From positions 186,001 to 250,000 of the forward strand of contig CALRWV020000004.1 of NCBI GenBank assembly GCA_943371965.1: a stretch of DNA of 64,000 nucleotides. Direction: 5' to 3'. Source of the DNA: CALRWV02 sp943371965 (GTDB taxonomy: Bacteria > Bacteroidota > JABWAT01). Both the position numbers and the translations under genes were made by a program. Positions 45,066-54,072 of this stretch are shown piece by piece (the stretch's first letter is position 1; each line of letters opens with the position of its first letter). Under the pieces are notes generated by a model. That model ran no database searches. It was given only the letters and a program-made list of their open reading frames with translations, and was not told the DNA's origin.

Positions 45066-46361
45066 ATGAAAAAAGGCCTTGTTGGAATTGTTATGTTGCT
45101 TGTTTCATCTGCAATCTCCGCACAAACTGATCAGAAAGTTATAGATCAGATTGCGGCGGTTGTGAATGATGAAATTATATTGAAATCTGAAGTTGATCTC
45201 CAGGCACAATATTATGCCTATGTGAATAAAAAATATTCGGTAACACCTGAATTGTGGTCGCAGGTTTTGGAAAGTCTCGTTTCTCAAAAACTGCTTCTTG
45301 CGAAGGCAAAACTGGATTCAATTCAGATTTCGAGTGCTCAAATAGAACGTTCAATTGACCAGAGAATTGAATACCTGATCAGCCGTCAGGGTTCGGAACA
45401 GGCTGTTCGTGATTACTACAAAAAATCTATCATGCAGATCAGAAATGAACTCCGTGAAACTGCAAAAAAAGAGATGATGGTTGAACAGGTTAAACAGAAG
45501 GAATTCGGAAAAGTAAATATCACCTATCCGGAAGTGGAAGACTATTACAAAGCAAATTTGGATTCACTTCCTACCTTACCTTCTTCAGTTGATCTGTATC
45601 AGATTTTTATTTATCCGCAACCAACAGCTGCTGCAAAAAATAAATCACTTGAAAAAATAAAATTAATTCTTGACAGTTTGAAAGCCGGTACTCCATTCGA
45701 AGAGCTTGCAAAACGTTATTCAGAAGATGGAACTGCAAAAAAAGGTGGAGATCTTGGTTTCTCAAAACGCGGTGAATTTGTTCCCCAATTTGAAGAAGCT
45801 GCCTATAAATTGAATGCCGGTCAGGTGAGCGGAATTGTTGAAACTCAATTTGGATACCACATTATTGAAGTTATTGAAAAGCGTGGCGAAAATATTCACA
45901 CCCGTCACATTCTCATCAAAGCTGACCGTGAAAATCTGGATCATCAGGCTGCTCTTGACAGCTTGAAAATCTGGCGCGATAAAATATTGTCCGGCAAAGA
46001 AACTTTCGAAAATCTTGCAACCATTTATTCGAAAGATGAATTTGCATCCAAAGGTGGATTCATGGGACGTGTCCCGGTTGATCAGCTCGATGAAAATTTC
46101 CAGAAAGTAATAGAAGCACTTAAAAACAACGAGATTTCATTGCCAACACAATTTTCACTTGAAAATGGAGAGGTTGGATACCATATTATTTCAATCAGAA
46201 ACAAACTTCCTGAACATAAAATGAATATGAAAGATGATTATGAACAGCTGAATAAAATGGCGCTTGATGATAAAAGAAACCGTTACATTGAAGAATGGAT
46301 CGGCAAAATCAAAAAAGAAGTTTTTGTTGATATCCGTGTAACCAATGGAAGTGACAATTGA
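45066..46361 (+). CDS. SurA-like periplasmic chaperone with two parvulin domains
   Basis: A 431-aa protein with a signal peptide ending 'SAISAQ'. A SurA-type N-terminal region ('VIDQIAAVVNDEIILKSEVD') is diagnostic. Two rotamase domains follow (about 175-280: 'LYQIFIYP', 'KGGDLGFSKRGEFVPQFEEA', 'QFGYHIIEVIE'; about 285-390: 'HTRHILIKAD', 'KGGFMGRVPVDQLDENF'). It escorts nascent outer-membrane proteins to the Bam complex. Its stop overlaps the M16 peptidase start (ATGA), which couples folding and proteolysis genes. Confidence 0.93.
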   Translation: MKKGLVGIVMLLVSSAISAQTDQKVIDQIAAVVNDEIILKSEVDLQAQYYAYVNKKYSVTPELWSQVLESLVSQKLLLAKAKLDSIQISSAQIERSIDQRIEYLISRQGSEQAVRDYYKKSIMQIRNELRETAKKEMMVEQVKQKEFGKVNITYPEVEDYYKANLDSLPTLPSSVDLYQIFIYPQPTAAAKNKSLEKIKLILDSLKAGTPFEELAKRYSEDGTAKKGGDLGFSKRGEFVPQFEEAAYKLNAGQVSGIVETQFGYHIIEVIEKRGENIHTRHILIKADRENLDHQAALDSLKIWRDKILSGKETFENLATIYSKDEFASKGGFMGRVPVDQLDENFQKVIEALKNNEISLPTQFSLENGEVGYHIISIRNKLPEHKMNMKDDYEQLNKMALDDKRNRYIEEWIGKIKKEVFVDIRVTNGSDN

Positions 46362-47602
46362 TGATCGAATTTGAAAAGTTCCAGCTTTCCAATGGTTTGA
46401 ATGTAGTTATTCATGAAGATCATAAAACACCACTGATTGCAGTGGATATTCTTTATCATGTTGGAAGCAAAAATGAACGGTGGGGAAGAACCGGTTTTGC
46501 ACATCTGTTTGAGCACCTGATGTTTGAAGGTTCAAAAAATGCACCTGGAAAAACATTTGATCAGGTTTTGCAGAATATCGGCGCAGATAATAACGCATAC
46601 ACTTCAGAAGATGTAACCAATTATTACGAAATTCTTCCTGGTCATGAACTGGAAGCAGCATTATGGCTTGAATCTGACAGAATGCGTTTTCTGAACATCA
46701 ATCAGGAAATGCTGGATACACAGCGTGATGTTGTGATGGAAGAACGCAGACAGCGTGTTGACAATCAGCCGTACGGAACTGCGATGGAAAAACTGGCACA
46801 ACTTGCCTATCAGGTTCATCCTTACCGTTGGCCGGTAATTGGATACATGGATCATCTGCTTGAAGCTTCTGTTGAAGACGTTCAGAATTTTTACAACACC
46901 TATTACGCCCCAAACAATGCAACCCTTGTTCTTGCCGGAGATATAACGCTTTCCAAAGCTAAAGAACTTGCAGAAAAGTATTTCGGTGAATTCAAATCAT
47001 CAGGTGAAATTGTTAGACCTGCAGAAACTGAACCTGCGCAAAATGGTGAAAAACGCGAAATTATTCACGAATCAGTTCAGCTTCCCGCCATTTTCATCAG
47101 TTGGCATTCTGTTGCAGAAAATCACCCTGACTATCCAGCATTTGATTTGCTGAGTGATATTCTGTCATCCGGAAAAAGCAGCAGAATGTATCAGGATCTC
47201 GTTTACGATAAAAGAAAAGCTCAAATGATCAGCGCCTTTCAGGAGCAGAATGAACATCCCGGACTGTTTGTTGTTTACTCAATTGCAAGACCCGGAATAA
47301 CTCTTGAAGACATTGAAAAAGAAATTTATGCTCAGTTTGATAAAATTGCTGCTGACGGAGTTACTGATTACGAGCTTCAAAAAGTGAAGAATATGATGAC
47401 TGCCAATTTCATTTCACGTTTTCAGGGTGTAGGAAATAAAGCAGATTTCATTGCCAGATATGCCGGAATGTATAAAAATCCTGAACTGATCAACGGATTA
47501 ATGTCGCGTTACGAATCTGTAACCGGTGCAGATATTCAACGGGTGGTAAAAAAATATTTCAATCCTGAAAATCGGGTTGTTCTTTATTATTTGCCCAAAT
47601 AA
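46358..47602 (+). CDS. M16-family zinc peptidase, active subunit
   Basis: A 414-aa pitrilysin-fold peptidase. The inverted zinc motif HLFEH is at 49-53, with the third ligand expected in 'AALWLESDRM'. 'APNNATLVLAGDI' marks the end of the first M16 domain, and an M16 C domain follows. No signal peptide is visible, so its location is uncertain. It overlaps the SurA-like gene by 4 nt and is followed after 36 nt by an inactive M16 protein, as in bacterial two-subunit M16B enzymes. Confidence 0.93.
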   Translation: MMIEFEKFQLSNGLNVVIHEDHKTPLIAVDILYHVGSKNERWGRTGFAHLFEHLMFEGSKNAPGKTFDQVLQNIGADNNAYTSEDVTNYYEILPGHELEAALWLESDRMRFLNINQEMLDTQRDVVMEERRQRVDNQPYGTAMEKLAQLAYQVHPYRWPVIGYMDHLLEASVEDVQNFYNTYYAPNNATLVLAGDITLSKAKELAEKYFGEFKSSGEIVRPAETEPAQNGEKREIIHESVQLPAIFISWHSVAENHPDYPAFDLLSDILSSGKSSRMYQDLVYDKRKAQMISAFQEQNEHPGLFVVYSIARPGITLEDIEKEIYAQFDKIAADGVTDYELQKVKNMMTANFISRFQGVGNKADFIARYAGMYKNPELINGLMSRYESVTGADIQRVVKKYFNPENRVVLYYLPK

Positions 47603-47638
47603 CTTTTTGCGGCAATTTGTAATTGTCCGTTTATTTTT

Positions 47639-49006
47639 TTGAAAGATTACATGTTAGACCGTTCCAAAATTCCACAGGGAAGTCAACCGAACCCATTCCT
47701 GTTTCCTGATTGGGAAGTAAAGACTTTGTCAAACAATCTGAATGTTATTCTGCTGAAGGACAAAAGCCTTCCTCAAGTCAGTTTCAGACTCATGTTTCCT
47801 TTTGGCTCTACAGAAGATGGCGAGTTGACAGGAATTGCTTCTGTAACTTCTGATCTTCTGTCACGGGGAACCGAAAAAAGAACCAGCAACCAATTGTACA
47901 ATGATTCAGAATTTATAGGCGGAAGAATCAATTCCGGTTCAAATTGGGATACAACTTACGTTGCAATCAATGCCCTGAAAAAATATCAGGACAAAGCACT
48001 TGAACTGCTAACCGAAGTTTTATTTACACCTTCTTTTCCTGAAACAGAATTGAAATTCATCATCGATCAGAGAATGAACAATCTGCTGATGAACAAAGAT
48101 TCAACCGGACATCTTGCCAATATTGCTATCGGGAAGCTTCTTTTCAAAGATCACCCGTACGAAAACATGAACAGTGGAACTGAAGAGTCACTGCCAAAAA
48201 TCACACGTGAAAAAGTAGTTGAGTTTTACCAAAATTCTTTCCATCCCCAACATGCTGTTTTGGTTGTTGTTGGTGATTTTGATGAAGCAGAAACCTTAAA
48301 ATCAGTTGAGGAAGTTTTTGGAAAGTGGAAATCGGAATCGAAAAAAAGTATCAGTCACAAACCATTTGCCCATCAAAACAAACGGCTGATTTATTTGATT
48401 GATAAACCGGATGCAGTTCAGTCAACCATCAGGGTCGCACATTATGGAATTGACCGTTTCAACGTCGATCTTCCAAAAATTACTGTTATGAATACCATTC
48501 TGGGCGGATATTTCGGTTCAAGAATCAATATGAATATCCGTGAAGACAAAGGTTACACTTACGGTGCAAGAACATATTTTACGGAACGGAAAATGACCGG
48601 ACATTTTGCAGCGGCAACAGATGTCAGAAATGAAGTGACGGGAAATGCTGTTAAGGAAATTCTTCACGAAATGAAAAAAATGCAGAGTGAAGCGGTTTCT
48701 GAAAAAGAGCTGACAACTGTTGTCAATTATTTGGTTGGAAGGTTTCCGGTGGATTTTGAAACCGTTGACCAGCTTTCAAATGCCGTCATGGAATCTCTGA
48801 TATTCAATCTTCCAAAAAACTATTTTCCTGAATTCCGTGATGCTTTGAAAAAAGTAACAGCCGATGATGTACTAAGTTGTTCAAAAACTTATCTGAATCC
48901 TGATCATGCTGCAATTATTGTATCAGGAAAAGCAAATGAAGTAAAATCTCAGCTTGAGCAGTTTGGAAATGTTGTAATAGTTGATGTAAACGGAAAAGTA
49001 ATTTAA
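47639..49006 (+). CDS. M16-family peptidase homologue lacking the zinc motif
   Basis: A 455-aa protein from TTG 47639 (an ATG at 47651 is equally possible; neither has a strong RBS). The M16 fold is clear ('NLNVILLKDKSLPQVSFRLMFPFGST', 'FHPQHAVLVVVGDF', 'GYFGSRINMNIREDKGYTYG'), but where HxxEH should stand the protein reads 'GIASVTSDLLSRG'. It keeps the Arg/Tyr-bearing 'REDKGYTYGA' block of the C-domain that binds substrate. It therefore probably pairs with the active subunit upstream. Confidence 0.9.
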   Translation: MKDYMLDRSKIPQGSQPNPFLFPDWEVKTLSNNLNVILLKDKSLPQVSFRLMFPFGSTEDGELTGIASVTSDLLSRGTEKRTSNQLYNDSEFIGGRINSGSNWDTTYVAINALKKYQDKALELLTEVLFTPSFPETELKFIIDQRMNNLLMNKDSTGHLANIAIGKLLFKDHPYENMNSGTEESLPKITREKVVEFYQNSFHPQHAVLVVVGDFDEAETLKSVEEVFGKWKSESKKSISHKPFAHQNKRLIYLIDKPDAVQSTIRVAHYGIDRFNVDLPKITVMNTILGGYFGSRINMNIREDKGYTYGARTYFTERKMTGHFAAATDVRNEVTGNAVKEILHEMKKMQSEAVSEKELTTVVNYLVGRFPVDFETVDQLSNAVMESLIFNLPKNYFPEFRDALKKVTADDVLSCSKTYLNPDHAAIIVSGKANEVKSQLEQFGNVVIVDVNGKVI

Positions 49007-49016
49007 AGTCTTATTT

Positions 49017-49051
49017 CCTCTCCCCTTGTGGGATAGGGTTAGGGTGAGGGG
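49017..49051 (+). repeat. Hairpin plus hexamer repeat, left flank of the DUF559 cassette
   Basis: CCTCTCCC pairs imperfectly with GGGATAGG around CTTGT, followed by hexamers of GGGTTA/GGGTGA type that end at the DUF559 start codon. It starts 10 nt after the preceding stop. The reverse complement of 49385-49420 aligns with it over its whole length. Confidence 0.85.
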
Positions 49052-49357
49052 ATGAAAAGCAACTTAACTCCAATCACCTTAAAATTATCAACTGAAGAAA
49101 ATATCTTATTGAAACATCTAAGGAATTTCAAACTTAATTCAGTTAAATTCAGAAGAAAGCAACCAATTGGGAAATATGTTGTTGATTTTGTTAGTTTTGA
49201 AATAAAATTGATTGTTGAATTGGATGGAAGTCAGCATTTTGAAAGCGAAAATGATAAAACCAGAGATAACTGGTTAAAGAATCAGGGGTTTATAATTCTA
49301 AGGTTTTGGAATAATCAGGTAAAACAAAATTTGAATGATATTTTAAACAACATTTGA
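49052..49357 (+). CDS. DUF559 (Vsr-like endonuclease fold) protein
   Basis: A 101-aa protein. 'LRNFKLNSVKFRRKQPIGKY' with 'VVDFV', 'LIVELDGSQHFE' and 'FIILRFWNNQV' are the motifs of DUF559, a small relative of Vsr and other PD-(D/E)xK nucleases; Asp in 'VVDFV' and Glu/Asp in 'VELDGSQH' are the likely metal ligands. The start ATG directly abuts the repeat, whose AGGG lies 7 nt upstream as a possible RBS. It is unlinked in function to its neighbours. Confidence 0.9.
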   Translation: MKSNLTPITLKLSTEENILLKHLRNFKLNSVKFRRKQPIGKYVVDFVSFEIKLIVELDGSQHFESENDKTRDNWLKNQGFIILRFWNNQVKQNLNDILNNI

Positions 49358-49384
49358 AATGAAAGTGATAGATTGAAAATTTAA

Positions 49385-49420
49385 CCACCCTCACCCTGCC
49401 CTCTCCCATCAATGGAGAGG
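49385..49420 (-). repeat. Hairpin plus hexamer repeat, right flank (inverted)
   Basis: CACCC/TCACCC-type units lead into CCTCTCC/GGAGAGG, a perfect 7-bp hairpin with a 7-nt loop. It is the inverted partner of 49017-49051 and ends 17 nt before moxR. Confidence 0.85.
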
Positions 49421-49437
49421 AATTAACAGAAAAAACT

Positions 49438-50421
49438 ATGGCTCAAAATTTAAATCAAAATCTTGCAGAAGATTATAAAAAACTGAAATCAGAAATCGGA
49501 CAGGTGATTGTTGGTCAGGATGAAATCATTGATCAGCTGATTATTGCACTCCTGGCTAAAGGTCACTGTCTTTTGATTGGTGTTCCCGGTTTGGCAAAAA
49601 CACTTCTGATTCAAACGTTGGGCGGTGTTCTTGAACTTGATTTCAACAGAATCCAATTTACACCTGATTTGATGCCCGGTGACATTACCGGAACTGAGAT
49701 TCTGGATATCGATCCGGAATCTAACAAACGCAGTTTCAAGTTTGTAAAAGGTCCTTTGTTTTCCAATTTGATTTTGGCAGATGAAATCAACAGAACACCT
49801 CCAAAAACACAGGCTGCTTTACTGGAAGCCATGCAGGAAAAACAGGTTACTTCTGCCGGACACAAATATTCTCTGCCTCAACCTTTCTTTGTTATGGCAA
49901 CACAAAACCCGATTGAGCAGGAAGGAACCTATGCACTTCCAGAAGCTCAACTTGACCGTTTTATGTTTTCGCTTCACCTTCATTACCCAACTGAAATGGA
50001 AGAACGTGAAGTCATAAAAAGGACCACTTCAGGAACACACTATCAGCCAAAAATGGTGATCTCCAAAGAAAAACTGGAAACTTACCAGAAACAGCTTCCT
50101 CAAATGGAAGTTTCTGACTGGTTGATTGACAGAGTTGTCAGACTTGTGAACATGACCAGAACTTCTTCAGAATTTTTTCCTGCTGAAATGAAAAATTATA
50201 TCCGTTGGGGTGCTGGTCCGAGAGCGACTCAATCCATCATTCTTGCTGCAAAAGTTCATGCTGCTTTGAATGGAAAAGACATTCCTGATTGGGATGATGT
50301 ATTATTTGTTTACAAACCGGTTCTGCGGCACAGGATTGTACTCACTTTCTCTGCCGAAGCAGAAGGAATTGATTCTGACAATATTTTGGAGCAACTTGTA
50401 AAGAAGTTAGATTCAAAATGA
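49438..50421 (+). CDS. MoxR-family AAA+ ATPase
   Basis: A 327-aa cytoplasmic AAA+ ATPase. Walker A is GVPGLAKT at 48-55, Walker B is in 'NLILADEINRTPPKTQAALL', and sensor 1 is in 'FFVMATQNPIEQEG'. MoxR proteins are chaperones that assemble or activate partner proteins with von Willebrand A domains and normally head an operon with DUF58 and VWA genes. Here the next gene is a subtilase and no DUF58/VWA gene is in the window, so it is an orphan or its operon was broken up. The ATG start lies right after the DUF559 cassette. Confidence 0.93.
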   Translation: MAQNLNQNLAEDYKKLKSEIGQVIVGQDEIIDQLIIALLAKGHCLLIGVPGLAKTLLIQTLGGVLELDFNRIQFTPDLMPGDITGTEILDIDPESNKRSFKFVKGPLFSNLILADEINRTPPKTQAALLEAMQEKQVTSAGHKYSLPQPFFVMATQNPIEQEGTYALPEAQLDRFMFSLHLHYPTEMEEREVIKRTTSGTHYQPKMVISKEKLETYQKQLPQMEVSDWLIDRVVRLVNMTRTSSEFFPAEMKNYIRWGAGPRATQSIILAAKVHAALNGKDIPDWDDVLFVYKPVLRHRIVLTFSAEAEGIDSDNILEQLVKKLDSK

Positions 50422-50452
50422 AAAACCCTTAACCTGAACCAAAGGTGAATTT

Positions 50453-52432
50453 ATGAAATCAAAAGTCCTCTTGATTGCTGTATTCTTCACTTTATCCGTT
50501 TCTGCACAGAATAAATATTGGATAAATCTGAAAGATAAATCTGCTTCGGTATCCAAATCTGATCTCAAATCCATTTTTTCAGAAAAAGCACTTTACAAAA
50601 AACTGTCAGAACCCAATCAGATAGATTGGTATGATTATCCCGTTAAATCAGATTACCTCAAACAAATCGAAAATTCAGGTGCAAAAATTGTCAATCAGTC
50701 AAGATGGCTGAATGCTGTTTCTGTTTTGGCTGCAGATGAACAAATCTCTCAGATTTCCAAATTGCCTTTTGTGAAATCTGTTGAAAGTGTTGTGAAATTC
50801 AAAACACCAAAGATTGTGGCATCTGGTAAACAGGAACAGAGTATATCAAAAATTTCCAGTTTGAATTATGGGTCATCGGCAAACCAAAATAATCTGACGA
50901 AACTTTCGAGTCTGCACAAATTGGGGATTTCAGGAAAGGGAATTGTTGTTGGTGTTATTGATGCTGGGTTTAAAGTGGAAGGAAATTCTGCATTGGATAA
51001 TGTAACAATTCTTGAGTATAAAAATTTTGTTAATAATCCGAGTAACTCGCCAAGTCACGGGACTGCGGTGCTTTCAATGATGGGAGCAAACAAACCGGGA
51101 AATCTTATTGGCGGTACATTTGGGTCAGAATTTTATTTGGCAGAAACTGAATTCACTCCAACAGAAACGACAATTGAAGAAGATAATTGGGTATCAGCTA
51201 TCGAATGGATGGAAGCAAAAGGAGCAGATATTGTAAATTCATCACTCGGATATTTGATATTTGATGACTCTCCAGGTAAACCAGGATACTCATATTCCGA
51301 TATGAATGGGAAAACAGCAAAATGTACAATTGCCGCTGATATCGCTGCAAGCAAAAAGGGAGTTGCTGTTTTCATTGCCTCGGGAAATGAGGGACCAAAT
51401 GCTGGAACGCTTTCAGCACCTTCTGATGGCTTTCATGTATTTTCTTCTGGCGCGGTTGCTTCAACCGCAACACTTGCAGTTTTTTCTTCAAGGGGTCCCA
51501 GTTTTGATGGACGGATAAAGCCGGATGGTTTAAGCATGGGAGTCAGTAATGCCTATGCAACAACTGGCGGAGGTTACAGTTCAGGAAATGGAACATCATT
51601 TGCTTCGCCAATGAGTACCTGTGCCGGATCCTTGATTCTGAGTGTTTATCCAGAACTTTTACCCGATCAATTGTATAATGCTCTGAGATCAACTGCTGAC
51701 AAAACCAATTCCCCCAACAACGATTATGGTTATGGTTTGATTGATGCAGAAAAAGCTCTTTATAAAATTGGACCTGCGGTAAGCAACCAGTTTTCAATTT
51801 CTTATTCAGGGTCAACACTTTCTTTTTCTGGAATGTTGAAATGGGATGAATCAATTTCGTTAACTCAAACAAAATTGATTTTATATAAATCAGTTAACGA
51901 CTCTTCAGTTATTGATAATCCAACTTTCTCAGGAGATTCAGTTACATTTTCTGGAAATTTCAATGCAAACGTAAATGACACGATTTTATTTAAGATAACT
52001 GGAAAAACAGTTTCAGATAAATCATTTTCCTGGCCGTTGAACAATGATTTCAGAAGAGTTTGGGTTTATGCTGAAACAAAAACCAGAGCTTCAGATTTAC
52101 GGAGATCTGGAAAATTCGGATCCAAGTACTTTACCGATACAACTGAGCAAAAACCAAAACCTGTTACATTTGAAATCTCAAATCTGTATCCGAATCCGTT
52201 CAATCCGGAAACCAGGTTTTCTGTTTTTTCAGCCAAGGCAACAGGTTACTCAGTAACTGTTTACAACGCAATGGGTCAGCTTGTTGATTCTTTTGATGGA
52301 CAACTTTATTCCAATGACTACAAAATTATTTCCTGGAATACGGCCGGGAAAAACGCAGCATCCGGTTTGTATTTTATTCGGTTCACAGCCGGTGAGCAAA
52401 ACAAATTAATGAAAGCAGTGTTGATAAAATAA
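50453..52432 (+). CDS. Secreted subtilisin-like serine protease (S8) with type IX sorting domain
   Basis: A 659-aa protein with a signal peptide ending 'SVSAQ'. An I9-like pro-region (about 20-125) is followed by an S8 domain with catalytic Asp170 ('GVIDAGFK'), His202 ('SHGTAV') and Ser382 ('GTSFASPM'). After a beta domain, the last 80 residues form a type A sorting domain beginning 'NLYPNPFNPETRF' and ending in Lys. It is a cell-surface or secreted protease exported by T9SS. The permease gene downstream starts at the base after its stop (TAAATG). Confidence 0.94.
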   Translation: MKSKVLLIAVFFTLSVSAQNKYWINLKDKSASVSKSDLKSIFSEKALYKKLSEPNQIDWYDYPVKSDYLKQIENSGAKIVNQSRWLNAVSVLAADEQISQISKLPFVKSVESVVKFKTPKIVASGKQEQSISKISSLNYGSSANQNNLTKLSSLHKLGISGKGIVVGVIDAGFKVEGNSALDNVTILEYKNFVNNPSNSPSHGTAVLSMMGANKPGNLIGGTFGSEFYLAETEFTPTETTIEEDNWVSAIEWMEAKGADIVNSSLGYLIFDDSPGKPGYSYSDMNGKTAKCTIAADIAASKKGVAVFIASGNEGPNAGTLSAPSDGFHVFSSGAVASTATLAVFSSRGPSFDGRIKPDGLSMGVSNAYATTGGGYSSGNGTSFASPMSTCAGSLILSVYPELLPDQLYNALRSTADKTNSPNNDYGYGLIDAEKALYKIGPAVSNQFSISYSGSTLSFSGMLKWDESISLTQTKLILYKSVNDSSVIDNPTFSGDSVTFSGNFNANVNDTILFKITGKTVSDKSFSWPLNNDFRRVWVYAETKTRASDLRRSGKFGSKYFTDTTEQKPKPVTFEISNLYPNPFNPETRFSVFSAKATGYSVTVYNAMGQLVDSFDGQLYSNDYKIISWNTAGKNAASGLYFIRFTAGEQNKLMKAVLIK

Positions 52433-53656
52433 ATGGATATTCGTGAAGTTCTAACTCTTTCCTTCGATGCAATAAAAGCAAACAAACTCAGATCAATCTT
52501 AACTATTCTTGGAATCGTAATCGGTGTGTTTTCAGTTATCTCCGTTATGACTGCAATTGGAGTTCTTGAAAACAGCATAACAACCGGGCTCAATGTTCTG
52601 GGAACAAATACATTTGTCATCCAGAAATATCCCGCCATTCAGTTTGGTCCGGGAAGCAGGGCAAAGTACCGCAACCGCCATGATATTTCGTATGATCAGT
52701 TCAAACTTCTCAAAGACAAAAATACGGAAGCCCTTTATGTTTCCGCGTATGATGATCATGGTGGAGAAATCATAGCATCCGAATTTGACAAGACTAAACC
52801 AAATGTAACTGTTGCAGGTGGAGATGAAGGTTCCCTTGCAACCGGTGGGTACACATTGGCATCAGGCAGAAATATGTCTGAGGAAGATGTCAGCAGCAAC
52901 CGGAATGTTGCCATTATCGGTGATGAAATAAAGAAAAAATTGTTCCCGAATTCAGATCCGATGGGACAAACCATCCGGGTAAAAGGACAGAAATTTACCG
53001 TTATTGGAATTGTGGAATATAAAGGAACGTCTTTCGGTCAGTCTCAGGATAATTTTGTTTACATTCCGATCACTAATTTTCTTGTTATGTATGGTTCAGA
53101 TAATATTTCAATTGCAGTGATGTCAAAAAGTGCGCTTTTGTATACCGAAACTGTAGATCACATAACTGGGTTAATGAGAATCATCAGAAAAGTACCGCCC
53201 GGAGATGATGAAGATTTTGAAATATTTTCAAATGAAAGTCTTATTCAATCCTTTAAAACTTTTTCAGATGTTTTTTCACTTGCTGCTGCTGCGATCAGTT
53301 TTGTTGCTCTAATTGCAGCCGGAATTGGAATTATGAATATCATGCTGGTTTCAGTAACGGAACGTACCAAAGAAATTGGAATAAGAAAGGCTATCGGCGC
53401 CACCCGTTCTGATATTCTCAGACAATTTTTGTATGAAGCAATTGTACTTTGCCAGGTTGGCGGACTTGTTGGAATAATTGTTGGAGCGCTTTTCGGAAAT
53501 ATCGTTGCACTGATTATGGATATTCCAGCTCAGTTTCCGTGGATTTGGGCAGGAATCGGAATAATTGTCTGTACGATAATTGGAGTTACTTTCGGTTCGT
53601 ATCCAGCCTATAAGGCGGCACAACTTGATCCGATTGAAGCGCTGAGATATGAGTAA
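52433..53656 (+). CDS. MacB/FtsX-type ABC transporter permease
   Basis: A 407-aa protein with the MacB layout: one span at the N-terminus ('LRSILTILGIVIGVFSVISVMT'), a periplasmic domain (about 45-275), and three C-terminal spans (FtsX domain, 'GIGIMNIMLVSVTERTKEIGIRKAIGATRSDI'). It has no ATPase domain and no ATPase gene is adjacent, so it needs a partner elsewhere. MacB-type permeases drive outward mechanotransmission, for example lipoprotein release or toxin export. It starts directly after the subtilase stop. Its own stop codon lies within a heptamer unit. Confidence 0.9.
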   Translation: MDIREVLTLSFDAIKANKLRSILTILGIVIGVFSVISVMTAIGVLENSITTGLNVLGTNTFVIQKYPAIQFGPGSRAKYRNRHDISYDQFKLLKDKNTEALYVSAYDDHGGEIIASEFDKTKPNVTVAGGDEGSLATGGYTLASGRNMSEEDVSSNRNVAIIGDEIKKKLFPNSDPMGQTIRVKGQKFTVIGIVEYKGTSFGQSQDNFVYIPITNFLVMYGSDNISIAVMSKSALLYTETVDHITGLMRIIRKVPPGDDEDFEIFSNESLIQSFKTFSDVFSLAAAAISFVALIAAGIGIMNIMLVSVTERTKEIGIRKAIGATRSDILRQFLYEAIVLCQVGGLVGIIVGALFGNIVALIMDIPAQFPWIWAGIGIIVCTIIGVTFGSYPAYKAAQLDPIEALRYE

Positions 53657-53694
53657 ATAATTACGAATTAAGAATTTGGAATTACGAATGAAAG
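53653..53694 (+). repeat. Degenerate heptamer array (ATTACGA type), left flank of cassette
   Basis: Six 7-nt units in strict phase (including ATTACGA twice, ATTAAGA and ATTTGGA) begin over the permease stop codon and end with the unit ATGAAAG, which contains the start codon of the four-helix-bundle gene. The GGA of one unit sits 7 nt before that ATG and may serve as RBS. Confidence 0.85.
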
Positions 53695-54020
53695 AAAATG
53701 TAGTTCAAATTAAAAGTTATGATTTTGCTTTGAGAGCAATAAAACTATACAGGTTTTTGTCTGAAAGGAAAAAGGAATTTATTCTTTCAAAACAAGTATT
53801 GAGATCAGGAACTTCAATCGGCGCAAACATTGAAGAAGCAATTGGTGGATTATCCAAAAAAGAATTCATTGCCAAAATGTCCATTGCATACAAAGAAGCA
53901 AGAGAATCGCACTATTGGATAAGATTACTGAGAGATGCTGAATTTATTTCTGAGAAACAGGCAATATCACTTTTGGAAAATCTTGATGAGCTGCTGAAAA
54001 TCATTGGAACCATTATTTAA
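53688..54020 (+). CDS. Four-helix-bundle protein (S23/IVP family), second copy
   Basis: The protein is 110 aa from ATG 53688; an in-frame TTG at 53676 lies inside the repeat. Family motifs are 'SYDFALRAIKLYRFLSE', 'LSKQVLRSGTSIGANIEEA' and 'ESHYWIRLLRDAEFI'. It is diverged from the copy at 27.1 kb, so it is not a recent duplicate, but it sits in the same cassette layout. Nucleic-acid binding is likely from the family; the actual role is unknown. Confidence 0.9.
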   Translation: MKENVVQIKSYDFALRAIKLYRFLSERKKEFILSKQVLRSGTSIGANIEEAIGGLSKKEFIAKMSIAYKEARESHYWIRLLRDAEFISEKQAISLLENLDELLKIIGTII

Positions 54021-54037
54021 TCATCAAAAAACAAAAA

Positions 54038-54072
54038 CAATAATCCGTAATTCCACATTCCAAATTCTTAAT
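54038..54072 (-). repeat. Degenerate heptamer array (ATTACGA type, inverted), right flank
   Basis: Read on the minus strand, five 7-nt units (ATTAAGA, ATTTGGA, ATGTGGA and variants) match those at 53653-53694. The array ends one base before the SDR start codon at 54074. Confidence 0.85.

Larger units (their letters stand above)
49017..49420. mobile_element. Candidate cassette: inverted repeats around a DUF559 nuclease gene
   Basis: A 404-nt unit with about 35-nt imperfect inverted ends and a single gene sits between the M16 gene and moxR. It has no transposase. The Vsr-like nuclease could itself act at the repeats, which is inference. Confidence 0.55.
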
